Positions 35,687-45,080 of a stretch of DNA of 64,000 bases are shown piece after piece. The stretch spans positions 20,539 to 84,538 of the forward strand of contig QOQE01000004.1 in assembly GCA_003331935.1 (NCBI GenBank), read 5' to 3'. How positions within the stretch are numbered: position 1 is the first letter of the stretch; every line of letters starts with the position of its first letter. The stretch is from Alphaproteobacteria bacterium. GTDB lineage: Bacteria; Pseudomonadota; Alphaproteobacteria; Rhodobacterales; Rhodobacteraceae. Below the pieces are notes generated by a model. The model made no database searches. It saw only the letters and a program-made list of their open reading frames with translations, and was not told the DNA's origin. Position numbers and translations under genes: made by a program.

Positions 35687-36288
35687 TATTTTAAAATCTT
35701 TTCGCAAAAAAAACCCATCCAACTTTCCTTGTCACCAGCCAAACCTACACTCCACCCCTCAGTGAAGTTTTTAGTTTGAAAATTTGCTTTTTCAAGAAAT
35801 TTCTCCGCTTCCTTTTTTTGATAGTAGCTATAAAACCTACCTAACCTGTCACGACATTCCCCTTTTCCTCGTTTAAGACTTAAAAAAAGAAGTCCCTCTT
35901 TCTTAAGAGCAAAAAATAGTTTCTTCAAAATATCACGAAATTGTTTTTTTGGTGTGTGGAGTAGGCTAAAATTGGCCCAAATTGCATCATAAAAATTATG
36001 CTCATCTATCTCATCAAAAGATATATTTCTTGCCTTAATTTTTAATAAGGATTCCGCTGCTTTTACCATCTCTTGAGAGGCATCTATAGGGAAGGGAGCG
36101 AAGCCTCTTTTCAAAAGCGCAAGTGACGCGGAACCTGTACCACAACCAAGATCAAGCACCTTTCCCTTACTAACTATCTTTTTCATAAAAAGATCAAGAT
36201 TTGTATCTTTAGCCTCTTTTGACATAAGTTCTTTGTAATCTGAAATGCGCTTATTATATGTGTCTACAGTTTCTTGATCAGCACTCAT
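35686..36288 (-). CDS. Class I SAM-dependent methyltransferase
   Basis: Rossmann-fold methyltransferase, 200 aa. Motif I VLDLGCGTGSASLALLKRG binds AdoMet; FPIDASQEM is the acidic motif II, and IWANFSLLHTP is motif IV. Substrate not evident; similar short proteins act on small molecules. Upstream is carbonic anhydrase (5-nt gap), downstream the small lipoprotein (1-nt overlap), so the three form one transcript. Confidence 0.92.
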   Translation of the reverse strand: MSADQETVDTYNKRISDYKELMSKEAKDTNLDLFMKKIVSKGKVLDLGCGTGSASLALLKRGFAPFPIDASQEMVKAAESLLKIKARNISFDEIDEHNFYDAIWANFSLLHTPKKQFRDILKKLFFALKKEGLLFLSLKRGKGECRDRLGRFYSYYQKKEAEKFLEKANFQTKNFTEGWSVGLAGDKESWMGFFCEKILK

Positions 36289-36293
36289 TAAAT

Positions 36294-36932
36294 TCAGAAC
36301 TCCATGGGCTCGAATGCATCAGATTCTTTTGCTTTTTTCCATAATGTAACTGATTTGAAATCCAGCCACCATGCATGAATTTCTAAAATTTGTTTATTTA
36401 TCGCATTATATATCCAAGGATAACTGAGCAAATTATTGTAGGAATATACCACAACTGCTCTTTCTGAATTCACTTCGATATTTTCTTTTTTGTCATTAAA
36501 ATCAATTTCAGACAACGCAGGTTTAGCAATATCAACCCAGCTTTCTATAAAATCGGTTAATTGGTCTTTTGTATCTACTTCTTTATTATTGATTTTCTTA
36601 CACAAAGCTGCAACACCACCACAGTGCGCATGCCCTAGCACAATAATGTCTTTCACCCTTAAATTTTTCACAGCATATTCTAAGGCTGCACCGGTGCTTA
36701 CGCTATTTTTGGAAGTGAACGGAGGAACAAGATTTGCTACATTTCTAACAATAAATAAGTCGCCTGGACCCGTACCGAACAGCATAGACGGTTCTACACG
36801 TGAGTCCGAGCAACAAATAACCATCGTTTTTGGAGACTGCCCATCCTTAGCAAGTTTCTGAAGAATTTTACCCTTTTTTTCAAAATAGGTGGCTCGAAAA
36901 TTTTTAAATCCGGTTTCCAGTTCTTTAACCAT
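36294..36932 (-). CDS. can: Beta-carbonic anhydrase
   Basis: Zinc enzyme interconverting CO2 and bicarbonate. Zinc ligands Cys41, His101 and Cys104 and the Asp43/Arg45 dyad are seen in CCSDSRVEP and GHAHCGG. The length of 212 aa and the type (CSDSR plus HAHCGG) match proteobacterial beta-CA. It is first in a three-gene minus-strand unit and divergent from the SCO gene. Confident. Confidence 0.96.
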   Translation of the reverse strand: MVKELETGFKNFRATYFEKKGKILQKLAKDGQSPKTMVICCSDSRVEPSMLFGTGPGDLFIVRNVANLVPPFTSKNSVSTGAALEYAVKNLRVKDIIVLGHAHCGGVAALCKKINNKEVDTKDQLTDFIESWVDIAKPALSEIDFNDKKENIEVNSERAVVVYSYNNLLSYPWIYNAINKQILEIHAWWLDFKSVTLWKKAKESDAFEPMEF

Positions 36933-37157
36933 TTTATAAAACGCTCCTGAACTCCTTTTTAATTCTGACTACTGTCGTGAAGCTATCTTGTATTCGGTTT
37001 CTTGGCTAAGTGCAATTTTATTTGACAATTATACCTTTTGAAGACATACAAGCTTTTGGATCCCGCAAATATAGAATGCAGTTGTTAAAAAACATTAATC
37101 TTTTTTGACGTTAATGGATTGAAATTGAGCTAACTTATTAATCTTTGAAATTTGTAA

Positions 37158-37772
37158 ATGTTACCCCAAAATTCTAAATTTTCCTATTTGTTACTTCTTT
37201 CAGGGCTGGTAATAATCTTCTCATTTTCCTATAACATTTATAAAGAATTCTCAGGATCTGCAAGCTGTAATGAATCGACTAATTTTATTGACGGATTAGG
37301 CGGACCAATAGAATTAATTGATCAGAATGAAAGTTTTTTTTCTTTAGAAGATCAAGATACTAGACTTTCTTTGGTTTATTTTGGATATAGTTATTGTCCT
37401 GATATTTGTCCCTACGATTTAGAAAGAAATGCATACGTGAAAGACATAATGGATGAAAAGCAGTTGGACATTAATTTAATCTTTATTACTATTGACCCAT
37501 CACGAGACACAGCAGATCGCTTGAAAGATTTCTCTGAATTCATTCATGACTCAATGATTGCTTTAACCGGATCAAAGGATGAAATAGATTCCCTGAAGAA
37601 AGAATACGGGGTTTTTGGGAGATCAAATAAAATTGATAACGAAGATCAGTCGTATTTAGTTGATCACTCAACCTTTTCATATCTCATAAATAAAGATGGT
37701 CGAGTTTTAACTTTTTTTAATAGAAGGGAAACGCCCGAAAAAATGTCTGAAAAGATCGAATGTTTTTATTAG
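37158..37772 (+). CDS. SCO1/SenC family copper chaperone
   Basis: Membrane-anchored thioredoxin-fold protein involved in copper delivery to the CuA site of cytochrome oxidase. An N-terminal anchor helix spans residues 9-27. The CxxxC is Cys80 and Cys84 (YSYCPDICPYDL), and the third copper ligand His170 is in LVDHSTFSYL. The length of 204 aa is normal. It stands alone, divergent from carbonic anhydrase. Confident for family; client oxidase unknown. Confidence 0.95.
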   Translation: MLPQNSKFSYLLLLSGLVIIFSFSYNIYKEFSGSASCNESTNFIDGLGGPIELIDQNESFFSLEDQDTRLSLVYFGYSYCPDICPYDLERNAYVKDIMDEKQLDINLIFITIDPSRDTADRLKDFSEFIHDSMIALTGSKDEIDSLKKEYGVFGRSNKIDNEDQSYLVDHSTFSYLINKDGRVLTFFNRRETPEKMSEKIECFY

Positions 37773-37878
37773 AATATAAAAGTACTAATCTAATATTTAA
37801 GCTTGGTTTTTATTGTTAAGACATATAAAAATATGCTAATAATATCATTACAAATTTTATCATTAGGATTTGATATAA

Positions 37879-38367
37879 ATGGCTCTACACTGCCCTGGGT
37901 GGATACTCTGCATATTTTGCGCAAATACCGCCAGAGAAACCTTGATTTCCTCTGCACCCATAAACACAATTGTCAAAAAGTATTCGAAAGCTATCGATGA
38001 ACATTACTCAGAAATATCACCCGACTTTATTCAAGTCTGTGCAGAAAAAATGCTTGCGTCTCTTGTTGAGGTCGATGCTGGAAGTGCAGCGGAAGAGATA
38101 ATTCGAGGATACATTCATAAGAAAATAAAGAGCAAAGATGATGGTTCAGTAAGAAAGTTATCTGGAATATTTTCCTCTGAATTTAAAGGGGAAAGAACCC
38201 CTACAGGCACAGAAAAATATATTGTGACAAACTTCAGAGCTTTTTTATTTTCAATGAGATCGGGATCTAAAGGTCTCCCTCCACCTGGTTGGCAAGTGGA
38301 TCAGGTCCAAGATTTAGATTGGGTTGGTGATGTCATGATGCAAAAAGTTTCAATAATGGATGTATAG
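37879..38367 (+). CDS. Unknown protein, paralogue A of a tandem pair
   Basis: A 162-aa protein I do not recognise. It aligns along its full length with the gene at 38579: shared CPxWIL at residues 5-10, KYSxxxxxHYxExSxDF, then CAxxxLAxL, K-I-K-x-K-x-x-G-S-x-R, FKGE, and WxxxQ near the C terminus. No signal peptide is obvious, but the N terminus is mildly hydrophobic (WILCIFCAN). Charged, probably helical middle. The shared N terminus supports the ATG at 37879. Function unknown. Confidence 0.72.
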   Translation: MALHCPGWILCIFCANTARETLISSAPINTIVKKYSKAIDEHYSEISPDFIQVCAEKMLASLVEVDAGSAAEEIIRGYIHKKIKSKDDGSVRKLSGIFSSEFKGERTPTGTEKYIVTNFRAFLFSMRSGSKGLPPPGWQVDQVQDLDWVGDVMMQKVSIMDV

Positions 38368-38578
38368 CAATAAAACTATAGCTCAATTCCAATATTTTTT
38401 GCTTTATATCAACAGGTCCTTTGAAATACGATTTTGCTCTTAATTTTTCACAATTTTCATTTTCTATGAGCCTAATGATCTAGTTTGACCCTACGTCCTA
38501 TTAATATTGAATTGATTTTTATTACTACAGTGTTAACGTCTAAACTTCCTATTTGCAATAAACAAAGGTTGTAAGGTC

Positions 38579-39061
38579 ATGTCAAACTACTGTCCAGAAT
38601 GGATATTGGGAGTAGCGATTGGGGTGATTGTAGGCGATGCACTCACCGGCAGCACCTCAATTTTAGCTAATGCACAGAAATACAGTGATGGCTTATCGAA
38701 ACATTATGAAGAAGTTAGCAAGGATTTCCTAAATGATTGTGCGAACGATATACTTGCAGAGTTGAATGATATCGGGATTGATGAATTCACTCCTCGATTT
38801 ATTAAATCGTTTGTTTTCAACAAGATAAAGTTTAAAGAAAACGGGAGCTCGAGGCGTTTCAATGTATTTTTTAACCAATTTAAGGGAGAAAAAGCAGCGG
38901 TAACTTCCAAAAAAATTGTAAGCTCGTTCAAAGCTTTTGTATTTAGGTGTAGAGCTCAAAAAGTATCCTTAGCGCCCAAGAATTGGAGCATTCATCAAGA
39001 GGAACAAATTGATTGGCTTTTGGCTTTGGTACAGCAGGAAGCGCCTAGGTTGTCAGGTTAG
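38579..39061 (+). CDS. Unknown protein, paralogue B of a tandem pair
   Basis: A 160-aa partner of the gene at 37879, with the same CPEWIL start. Its hydrophobic N-terminal stretch (residues 8-31, ILGVAIGVIVGDALTGSTS) is more membrane-like than in paralogue A. The conserved core includes HYEEVSKDFLNDCA, FNKIKFKENGSSRRF, NQFKGEKAAVTSKKIV and FKAFVFR. AAGG lies about 8 nt upstream of the ATG. The 211-nt gap between the two genes has no ORF or hairpin that I can support. Divergence between the copies is high, so the duplication is old. Confidence 0.75.
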   Translation: MSNYCPEWILGVAIGVIVGDALTGSTSILANAQKYSDGLSKHYEEVSKDFLNDCANDILAELNDIGIDEFTPRFIKSFVFNKIKFKENGSSRRFNVFFNQFKGEKAAVTSKKIVSSFKAFVFRCRAQKVSLAPKNWSIHQEEQIDWLLALVQQEAPRLSG

Positions 39062-39196
39062 CCTTAAAACCTATAAATTTGATAATTATAGATCGGCATG
39101 AAAACTGATCTAGCGTTAACTCAGGACATTTAATTAGTAAAATCCCAGCCAAGTGTAGTAACATTTTACAATATTAAACAAGTTCAGGAGAGAATC

Positions 39197-40204
39197 ATGC
39201 CTAAATTGATTTTAAACAGGCGGGAGTTCGCCGTTGGAAGTGCCGCTTTAGTTACTGCTATTAGCTCTTTACCTGTAATGGCAAGCGGCAAACTTAAGGT
39301 GGCCGGTATATATACGGTGCCGACACAACAGAAATGGGTAGCTCGATTACACCTTGCATTAGATGCAGCAGCAAAGCGGGGTGAGATTGAGTATGTATAT
39401 TCGGAGAGCACGGCAAATACAGACTATGTGAGAGTAATGCGGGAATATTGTGATAGTGGCATAAATATGATTGTTGGAGAAGCCTTTGGTATTAGTAAAG
39501 AGGCCAGAAAAGTCGCTGATGACTACCCAGAAATTGCTTTTCTGATGGGTGATCCCTTTAAGCCACATGGAAATAATTTTTCTGTTTTTGATAATTACAT
39601 ACATGAACCTTGCTATTTAATGGGAATTGTTGCGGGCCATATGACAAAAGCTAAAAAAATAGGTATGGTTGGTGGATATGCCATCGGTGAAGTTAATAGA
39701 CTATTTCATGCTTTTATGAATGGAGCAAAATCTGTTAAGCCAGACATTAAATTTAAAGTCACCTTTATTGGATCATGGTACGACCCACCAAAAGCGAAAG
39801 AGGCAGCGTTTGCACAGATTGAAGCTGGCTGCGATATTCTTTACGCGGAGAGAGCAGGTGTAGTTGATGCGTGCAGAGAAAAAGGCATTTTAGCATTTGG
39901 AAATGTAAATGATATGAACAAAGAGGAAAATGGTACAGACGTAGTTGTTACCTCAGCCCTTTGGCATATGGAAGGCGCCATAGATCATGCTATAGCCAAG
40001 GTGAAGTCAGGCACCTTTTCCTCAGAGGAATATCATAATTGGACTATGATGGCCAAAGGCGGTGCATCTCTAGCTCCATATTATGAGTTTGAAAGTAAGA
40101 TACCATCTGCAGTAAAAGAACAAGTGGCTACTCTTGCGGATAATATTAAAAAGGGTAAGTTTACCGTAGAAATAAATGACGTCGAACCAAAGTCTACCTT
40201 CTAA
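39197..40204 (+). CDS. BMP-family (PnrA-like) ABC substrate-binding protein
   Basis: Periplasmic nucleoside/nucleobase-type binding protein, 335 aa. The leader has a twin-arginine pattern (NRREFAVGSAAL), so Tat export is possible. The mature protein has the BMP domain: KVAGIYTVPTQQKWVARLHL, IVGEAFGISKEARKVA, AKKIGMVGGY and a late WTMMAKGGASLAPY. AGGAGAG lies before the ATG. The permease and ATPase genes follow after an intrinsic terminator. With the downstream deaminase-like enzyme, a nucleobase or nucleoside ligand is likely (inference). Confidence 0.93.
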   Translation: MPKLILNRREFAVGSAALVTAISSLPVMASGKLKVAGIYTVPTQQKWVARLHLALDAAAKRGEIEYVYSESTANTDYVRVMREYCDSGINMIVGEAFGISKEARKVADDYPEIAFLMGDPFKPHGNNFSVFDNYIHEPCYLMGIVAGHMTKAKKIGMVGGYAIGEVNRLFHAFMNGAKSVKPDIKFKVTFIGSWYDPPKAKEAAFAQIEAGCDILYAERAGVVDACREKGILAFGNVNDMNKEENGTDVVVTSALWHMEGAIDHAIAKVKSGTFSSEEYHNWTMMAKGGASLAPYYEFESKIPSAVKEQVATLADNIKKGKFTVEINDVEPKSTF

Positions 40205-40211
40205 ATAAAAC

Positions 40212-40246
40212 ACCACTCCCATTCAACAGAGTGGGAGTGGTATTTT
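40212..40246 (+). terminator. Intrinsic terminator between the binding protein and its ABC ATPase
   Basis: A 10-bp stem ACCACTCCCA/TGGGAGTGGT (40212-40221 and 40232-40241), extended by a T-G pair, followed by ATTTT. It lies 7 nt after the BMP stop and its tail reaches the next gene's start region (ATG at 40251). Partial readthrough would give more binding protein than transporter, a common setting in ABC operons. Confidence 0.82.
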
Positions 40247-40250
40247 GATA

Positions 40251-41756
40251 ATGACTGCACTCCTAAAAGTAGAAAAAATTACAAAAAAGTTTGGCGATTT
40301 TTATGCCAATAATAAAATTAGCTTTGATGTAAAAACGAGCGAGGTGTTGGCAATTCTAGGAGAGAATGGTGCGGGTAAAACAACCTTGATGAATATCCTT
40401 TTCGGTCACTATACACCGGATACTGGTAATGTATATTTTGAGGGGAATGCAATAGAATTTGGTAATACCAGTTATGCTATCAAGCTTGGAATTGGAATGG
40501 TCCATCAGCACTTTACTCTAGCTGAAAATTTGACCGTTTTAGAAAATATTATTATAGGTAGGCAGTCAATTTTCTCTTTGTCCTTACCCAAAAGGCACGC
40601 TAGAACAAAAATCTTAGAGTTATCGAAAAAGTTTGGTTTGGCTATTGATCCCGATGAGCTTGTTGCTAACTTATCGGTTAGCGAAAAACAGAGAATAGAG
40701 ATTTTAAAAACTCTTTTTTTAGACTGCAAGCTACTAATTTTAGATGAGCCTACTGCGGCCCTAACCCCTCAAGAAACAGATGCTTTATTCTCAACTATTC
40801 GAAATATGGTTAAGGCAGGGTTATCGGTAATTTTAATTTCACATAAACTCAACGAAATACTTGCCGTCAGCGATCGAATAATAGTATTGAGAAACGGCTC
40901 CTCTGTTGGTGAAACAGATACCAATTCTGCTAACAGAGAAGAAATTGCTGAAATGATAGTTGGAAAAAAAATAGACTATCCTCAAAAAACAAAAATATCT
41001 AGAAAATCAATGATCCTGAGCTTACTAGACATTTCGTATAACAAAACCGATGCACCAAACTTAAGCGCGATCAATCTGAATTTGTATGGTGGTCAAATAC
41101 TAGGTATTGCAGGTGTTGCTGGAAATGGTCAAACCACTTTAGCAAAAATCCTGTCGGGACATTTGAAGGCAACTCGGGGGAAGATTATCTTTGAGGGAGC
41201 TGGAAATGTCTTGGTATCACCAAAAACATTTATGGATTTGGGTGTTGCCTATATACCTGAAGATCGAAATAGTGACGGAATAGTCGGAGATATGGAGATT
41301 TGGGAAAATGCCATTATGACAGAAATGGATGACCGATTTTTTAGAAATAGCCTTGGAATTATAAACAGAAAGGCCTCGTTTGATAGAAGTAAAGAGCTTT
41401 GCGAAACATATGATGTAAGAATGCAATCAATTAGACAGCGAAGCAGATTGCTTTCTGGTGGAAATGTACAAAAGCTTCTTCTAGGGCGTTGGCTAATGAG
41501 AAAGCCCAAAATAATAATTGCTTGTCAGCCAACCCGTGGGCTAGATGAAGGGGCGATAGCTTCTATACAGAAATTACTTCTCGCAGCTCAGCGGAATGGG
41601 TCAGCTATCGTTTTAATATCAGAGGATCTAGATGAATTACTCTCTATGTCCGATGATATTGCGGTTATGTATAAAGGCAGTTTATCTAATTCCATAAAAA
41701 CTAGTACTACAGATAAACTTTCTATTGGACTTCAAATGGCAGGTGAAGGTTTCTAA
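40251..41756 (+). CDS. ABC transporter ATPase, two-domain (BmpA-type nucleoside importer)
   Basis: Double-NBD ATPase of the sugar/nucleoside CUT2-like family. The first domain has Walker A GENGAGKTT and signature VSEKQR. The second has the degenerate GVAGNGQTT, normal for the C-terminal half of this family, and a signature LSGGNVQK. The ATG at 40251 is used; a TTG six bases earlier falls in the terminator tail. It overlaps the next permease by 1 nt. About 501 aa. Confidence 0.95.
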   Translation: MTALLKVEKITKKFGDFYANNKISFDVKTSEVLAILGENGAGKTTLMNILFGHYTPDTGNVYFEGNAIEFGNTSYAIKLGIGMVHQHFTLAENLTVLENIIIGRQSIFSLSLPKRHARTKILELSKKFGLAIDPDELVANLSVSEKQRIEILKTLFLDCKLLILDEPTAALTPQETDALFSTIRNMVKAGLSVILISHKLNEILAVSDRIIVLRNGSSVGETDTNSANREEIAEMIVGKKIDYPQKTKISRKSMILSLLDISYNKTDAPNLSAINLNLYGGQILGIAGVAGNGQTTLAKILSGHLKATRGKIIFEGAGNVLVSPKTFMDLGVAYIPEDRNSDGIVGDMEIWENAIMTEMDDRFFRNSLGIINRKASFDRSKELCETYDVRMQSIRQRSRLLSGGNVQKLLLGRWLMRKPKIIIACQPTRGLDEGAIASIQKLLLAAQRNGSAIVLISEDLDELLSMSDDIAVMYKGSLSNSIKTSTTDKLSIGLQMAGEGF

Positions 41757-42832
41757 TGTTAAAGTTTAGACTAGAAGAAAGAACTAAAAGCCCCTACTGG
41801 CTTATAATATTATCTCCTTTTATAGCGATATTAGTCGCAATAATTTTAGCTGGCATTTTAATTGTTCTTGCAGGAGCGAATCCATTTGAGTCTTATTACC
41901 AGTTAATTATTGGGGCCTTTGGATCAAAAAATTCATTTGCAGAAACACTTGCTCGAGCAACACCGATAATTTTGACAGGCCTCGCCGCGTCGATAGCTTT
42001 TAAAGCAAAATTTTGGAATATTGGAGCGGAAGGCCAGTTGTATTTTGGAGCGTTAGCAACAACTTTTTTTGGCACTGGATTAATTGTCTTACCTAGCACC
42101 CTTATGATCCCATTTTTATTTGTTATGGGGGCGCTTGCTGGGGGTTTACTACTTTTACCTTTGGTACTATTGAAACTCTATTATAAAGTTGATGAAGTAG
42201 TAACCACCCTATTGTTAAACTTTGTAGTAGTTTTGCTTGTAAGCTATTTATTAGAAGGCCCTTGGAAGGATCCGATGTCATTGGGTTGGCCTCAAGGAAA
42301 ATCAGTAATTGACGAAGGTGTTTTACCTCAAGTTCTTTCAAAAACTAGACTTCACCTTGGTTTTATTATTTCTGTCTTTTTAGCTTTTTCTGTTTGGTTT
42401 ATTTTAAGTAAAACTGTGATCGGGTATCGCATTAAATCAGTTGGATTAAATGCCTCAGCTGCTTCACATGCAGGTGTGCCTATTTTCAAGACTGTATTAA
42501 TCGTAGCAATTCTCAGCGGTGGGATGGCTGGAATGGCAGGGGTAACTGAAACCGCTGGGTTGAAAGGTTACCTTACTTTGGATCTATCTCCTGGGTTTGG
42601 GTATGCAGGAATAGCTGTTGCAATGCTTGCTAATCTTAACCCTATAGGAGTGATATTTTCAGGAATCTTTTTAGCATCAATTTATGTTGGCGCGGATGCG
42701 ATGAGTCGAGCGATGAACGTGCCCACATATTTGGCAGATGTAATAGTTGCGTTGACTGTATTGTGCATACTTTTAAGCCTTGTATTTGTTCACTACAGAG
42801 TATTGTTTTTCGGAGCTAAAAAAGATGATTGA
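41756..42832 (+). CDS. ABC permease (BMP-type, subunit 1)
   Basis: Inner-membrane permease of the BPD_transp_2 family, 358 aa with about ten helices. KAKFWNIGAEGQLYFGALA is the characteristic segment of YufP/NupP-type nucleoside permeases. It starts inside the ATPase stop (TAATG) and overlaps the second permease by 8 nt. Confidence 0.94.
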   Translation: MLKFRLEERTKSPYWLIILSPFIAILVAIILAGILIVLAGANPFESYYQLIIGAFGSKNSFAETLARATPIILTGLAASIAFKAKFWNIGAEGQLYFGALATTFFGTGLIVLPSTLMIPFLFVMGALAGGLLLLPLVLLKLYYKVDEVVTTLLLNFVVVLLVSYLLEGPWKDPMSLGWPQGKSVIDEGVLPQVLSKTRLHLGFIISVFLAFSVWFILSKTVIGYRIKSVGLNASAASHAGVPIFKTVLIVAILSGGMAGMAGVTETAGLKGYLTLDLSPGFGYAGIAVAMLANLNPIGVIFSGIFLASIYVGADAMSRAMNVPTYLADVIVALTVLCILLSLVFVHYRVLFFGAKKDD

Positions 42833-43772
42833 ATTCATAGAAATAATTTTCACTGCTGGATTTTGGGCAGCAACTATAAGAATAGCCTGTCCTCTAATCC
42901 TTGCCACAATTGGAGAAGTATTATGTGAACGAGCAGGCGTTTTGAACCTTGGCATAGAGGGAATAATGTCAATTGGTGCAATGGTTGGATGGATGACCGT
43001 TTATCTTGGAGCCGACCTGTATACGGGAATATTGGCCGCTCTAGTTATCGGTGGAATTTTTGGGCTTCTACATGCTGTATTTACTGTTTATTTGGGGGCA
43101 TCACAGCATGTTACAGGCATTGGAATAACAATGTTAGCATCATCACTAGGTTTTTTTTGCTTCAAGCTCATTTTACCAGCATCAACAACGCCACCTAAAA
43201 TCAAACCCTTCCAACCCATTGATATCCCTTTTTTATCGGAACTGCCTTTTTTAGGCCCAGCATTCTTTCAGCATACGCCCTTTACTTACTTGGCAATTTT
43301 AGTTGTAGTATTTGCATTTTGGTTAATGAACTCCACACCTCTCGGCCTTTCAATAAAAATGGCTGGCGAAAACCCCATGGCACTTGAAGCACAGGGAATT
43401 GATGTCTTTTTAGTAAGAACTATTGCAGTGGTATTGGGAAGTGCATTGATGGCGGTGGGGGGCGCATACTTAACATTGTCTGCATTTGACGCATTTTATT
43501 TCGGAATGATAAATGGAAGGGGATGGATTGCTATTGCTTTGGTAATATTTGCATCATGGAAACCTGAACGAGCTCTGATAGGAGCACTTCTTTTTGCAGG
43601 ACTGGATGCATATCAAGTGAGAGCTCAACAATTGGCTGGAGCCATTATTCCTTATCAATTTTTTCTCATGCTTCCTTTTTTGTTGAGTATTGTTGCAATG
43701 GTAATTGCAGCCAAAAGAACAAGATATCCAAAGGCACTCTTGATCCCATTCCGACGTGGTGAAAGACATTAA
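42825..43772 (+). CDS. ABC permease (BMP-type, subunit 2)
   Basis: Second BPD_transp_2 permease (YufQ/NupQ-like). The start at 42825 (MIEFIEIIFTAGFWAATIRI) follows the coupling ATGATTGA overlap and removes a non-homologous 15-residue extension. ERAGVLNLGIEGIMSIGAM matches the conserved helix, and GRGWIAIALVIFASWKPERAL the C-terminal part. About 315 aa. It ends the transporter unit; the amidohydrolase follows after 18 nt. Confidence 0.94.
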   Translation: MIEFIEIIFTAGFWAATIRIACPLILATIGEVLCERAGVLNLGIEGIMSIGAMVGWMTVYLGADLYTGILAALVIGGIFGLLHAVFTVYLGASQHVTGIGITMLASSLGFFCFKLILPASTTPPKIKPFQPIDIPFLSELPFLGPAFFQHTPFTYLAILVVVFAFWLMNSTPLGLSIKMAGENPMALEAQGIDVFLVRTIAVVLGSALMAVGGAYLTLSAFDAFYFGMINGRGWIAIALVIFASWKPERALIGALLFAGLDAYQVRAQQLAGAIIPYQFFLMLPFLLSIVAMVIAAKRTRYPKALLIPFRRGERH

Positions 43773-43790
43773 AAAAAAGAGAGGAATTGC

Positions 43791-45065
43791 ATGACTGATT
43801 TATTGGTAAAAAACTGCTTATTATTACAAAAAAAAACTCCCCAAGATATTTTAATCAAGGGAGGCGTTATTAAAGACATAGCATCAAAAATTACTGTAGA
43901 TAACATTCCCAGCATAGACGCTGATTTTCACTTTGTTACTCCCCCATTTGTTGACAGCCATTTTCATATGGATGCAACACTAAGTTATGGACTACCGCGT
44001 GTGAATAAAAGTGGCACGCTACTTGAAGGAATAAAACTGTGGGGAGAATTGAAGCCAAATCTCACTGCTGATGCTATAAAGGAGCGGGCTCTAAAGTTTT
44101 GCAAGTGGGCAATAGCTAGAGGAACATTAGCAATTCGAAGTCATGTCGATGTCTCTGGCCAAAACCTAGTAGGCGTTGAAGCACTGCTCGATGTCAGAGA
44201 ACAAATGAAAGATTTTATTGATATACAATTAGTTGCTTTTCCACAAGATGGTTTATTTAGAGCCAATTGTTTGGATAACTTGAAAGCAGCTCTGGACATG
44301 GGAGTTGATGTAGTTGGTGGAATTCCTCACTTTGAGAGAACTATGGAGGAAGGACATGAGTCGATCCGTATGCTTTGTGAGATTGCCGAGAAGCGTGGTC
44401 TTCTTACAGATCTGCATTGCGATGAAACAGATGACCCTCTGTCGAGGCATGTTGAGATACTCGCATTGGAAACTACCAGACTTGGGCTAAAGGGGCGAGT
44501 AGCGGGTTCTCACCTCACCTCTATGCACTCATTAGACAATTACTATTTCACAAAACTTATATCATTACTAGTTGAAGCTGATCTAAATATTATAGCCAAT
44601 CCATTAATTAATATTACGATACAAGGAAGGCAAGATAATTACCCGAAGAGAAGAGGATTAACTAGAATACCAGAACAACTTACTGCAGGCCTTAAGGTTG
44701 CATTTGGACATGACTGCGTTATGGATCCATGGTATCCTCTCGGCTCTCATGATATGCTAGAGGTTGCACACATGGCCTTACATTGCTGTCACATGACGGG
44801 CGTTGATGAGATGATATCATGCTTTAATGCAGTGACGGCTAATGCTGCCTCCATACTTCATTTAGACAATTATGGTATAGATAAGGGTTCAAACGGAGAC
44901 TTAGTAGTTTTGCAGTGTAAAGACCCTATAGAAGCGATACGCTTGAAGCCTGCAAGGCTATTTGTTGTAAGACGCGGTAAAATTATAAGCTCTACAGATC
45001 CGGTAAACTATGAACTCAATTTAGGCTCAAACACGGAGAGTGAAGATTTGCTTTTTAAAGGCTAA
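43791..45065 (+). CDS. Cytosine deaminase-like amidohydrolase
   Basis: Metal-dependent amidohydrolase of the CodA/AtzC-like group, 424 aa. HFHMD near residue 57 supplies two metal His ligands, HCDETDDP the central His/Glu, and GHDCVMDPWYPLG the catalytic Asp. It may deaminate cytosine, a 5-methylated base or another ring imported by the preceding transporter. GAGAGGAA is the RBS. Its close packing with the BMP transporter supports a shared pathway. The substrate cannot be fixed from sequence. Confidence 0.9.
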   Translation: MTDLLVKNCLLLQKKTPQDILIKGGVIKDIASKITVDNIPSIDADFHFVTPPFVDSHFHMDATLSYGLPRVNKSGTLLEGIKLWGELKPNLTADAIKERALKFCKWAIARGTLAIRSHVDVSGQNLVGVEALLDVREQMKDFIDIQLVAFPQDGLFRANCLDNLKAALDMGVDVVGGIPHFERTMEEGHESIRMLCEIAEKRGLLTDLHCDETDDPLSRHVEILALETTRLGLKGRVAGSHLTSMHSLDNYYFTKLISLLVEADLNIIANPLINITIQGRQDNYPKRRGLTRIPEQLTAGLKVAFGHDCVMDPWYPLGSHDMLEVAHMALHCCHMTGVDEMISCFNAVTANAASILHLDNYGIDKGSNGDLVVLQCKDPIEAIRLKPARLFVVRRGKIISSTDPVNYELNLGSNTESEDLLFKG

Positions 45066-45080
45066 TCTCCTTTTTATTCA

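Noticed and set aside
39062..39196. Purine-type riboswitch before the BMP binding protein
   Set aside because: The region has a short TAGATC/GATCTA dyad but none of the conserved purine-riboswitch loop sequences or a terminator alternative.
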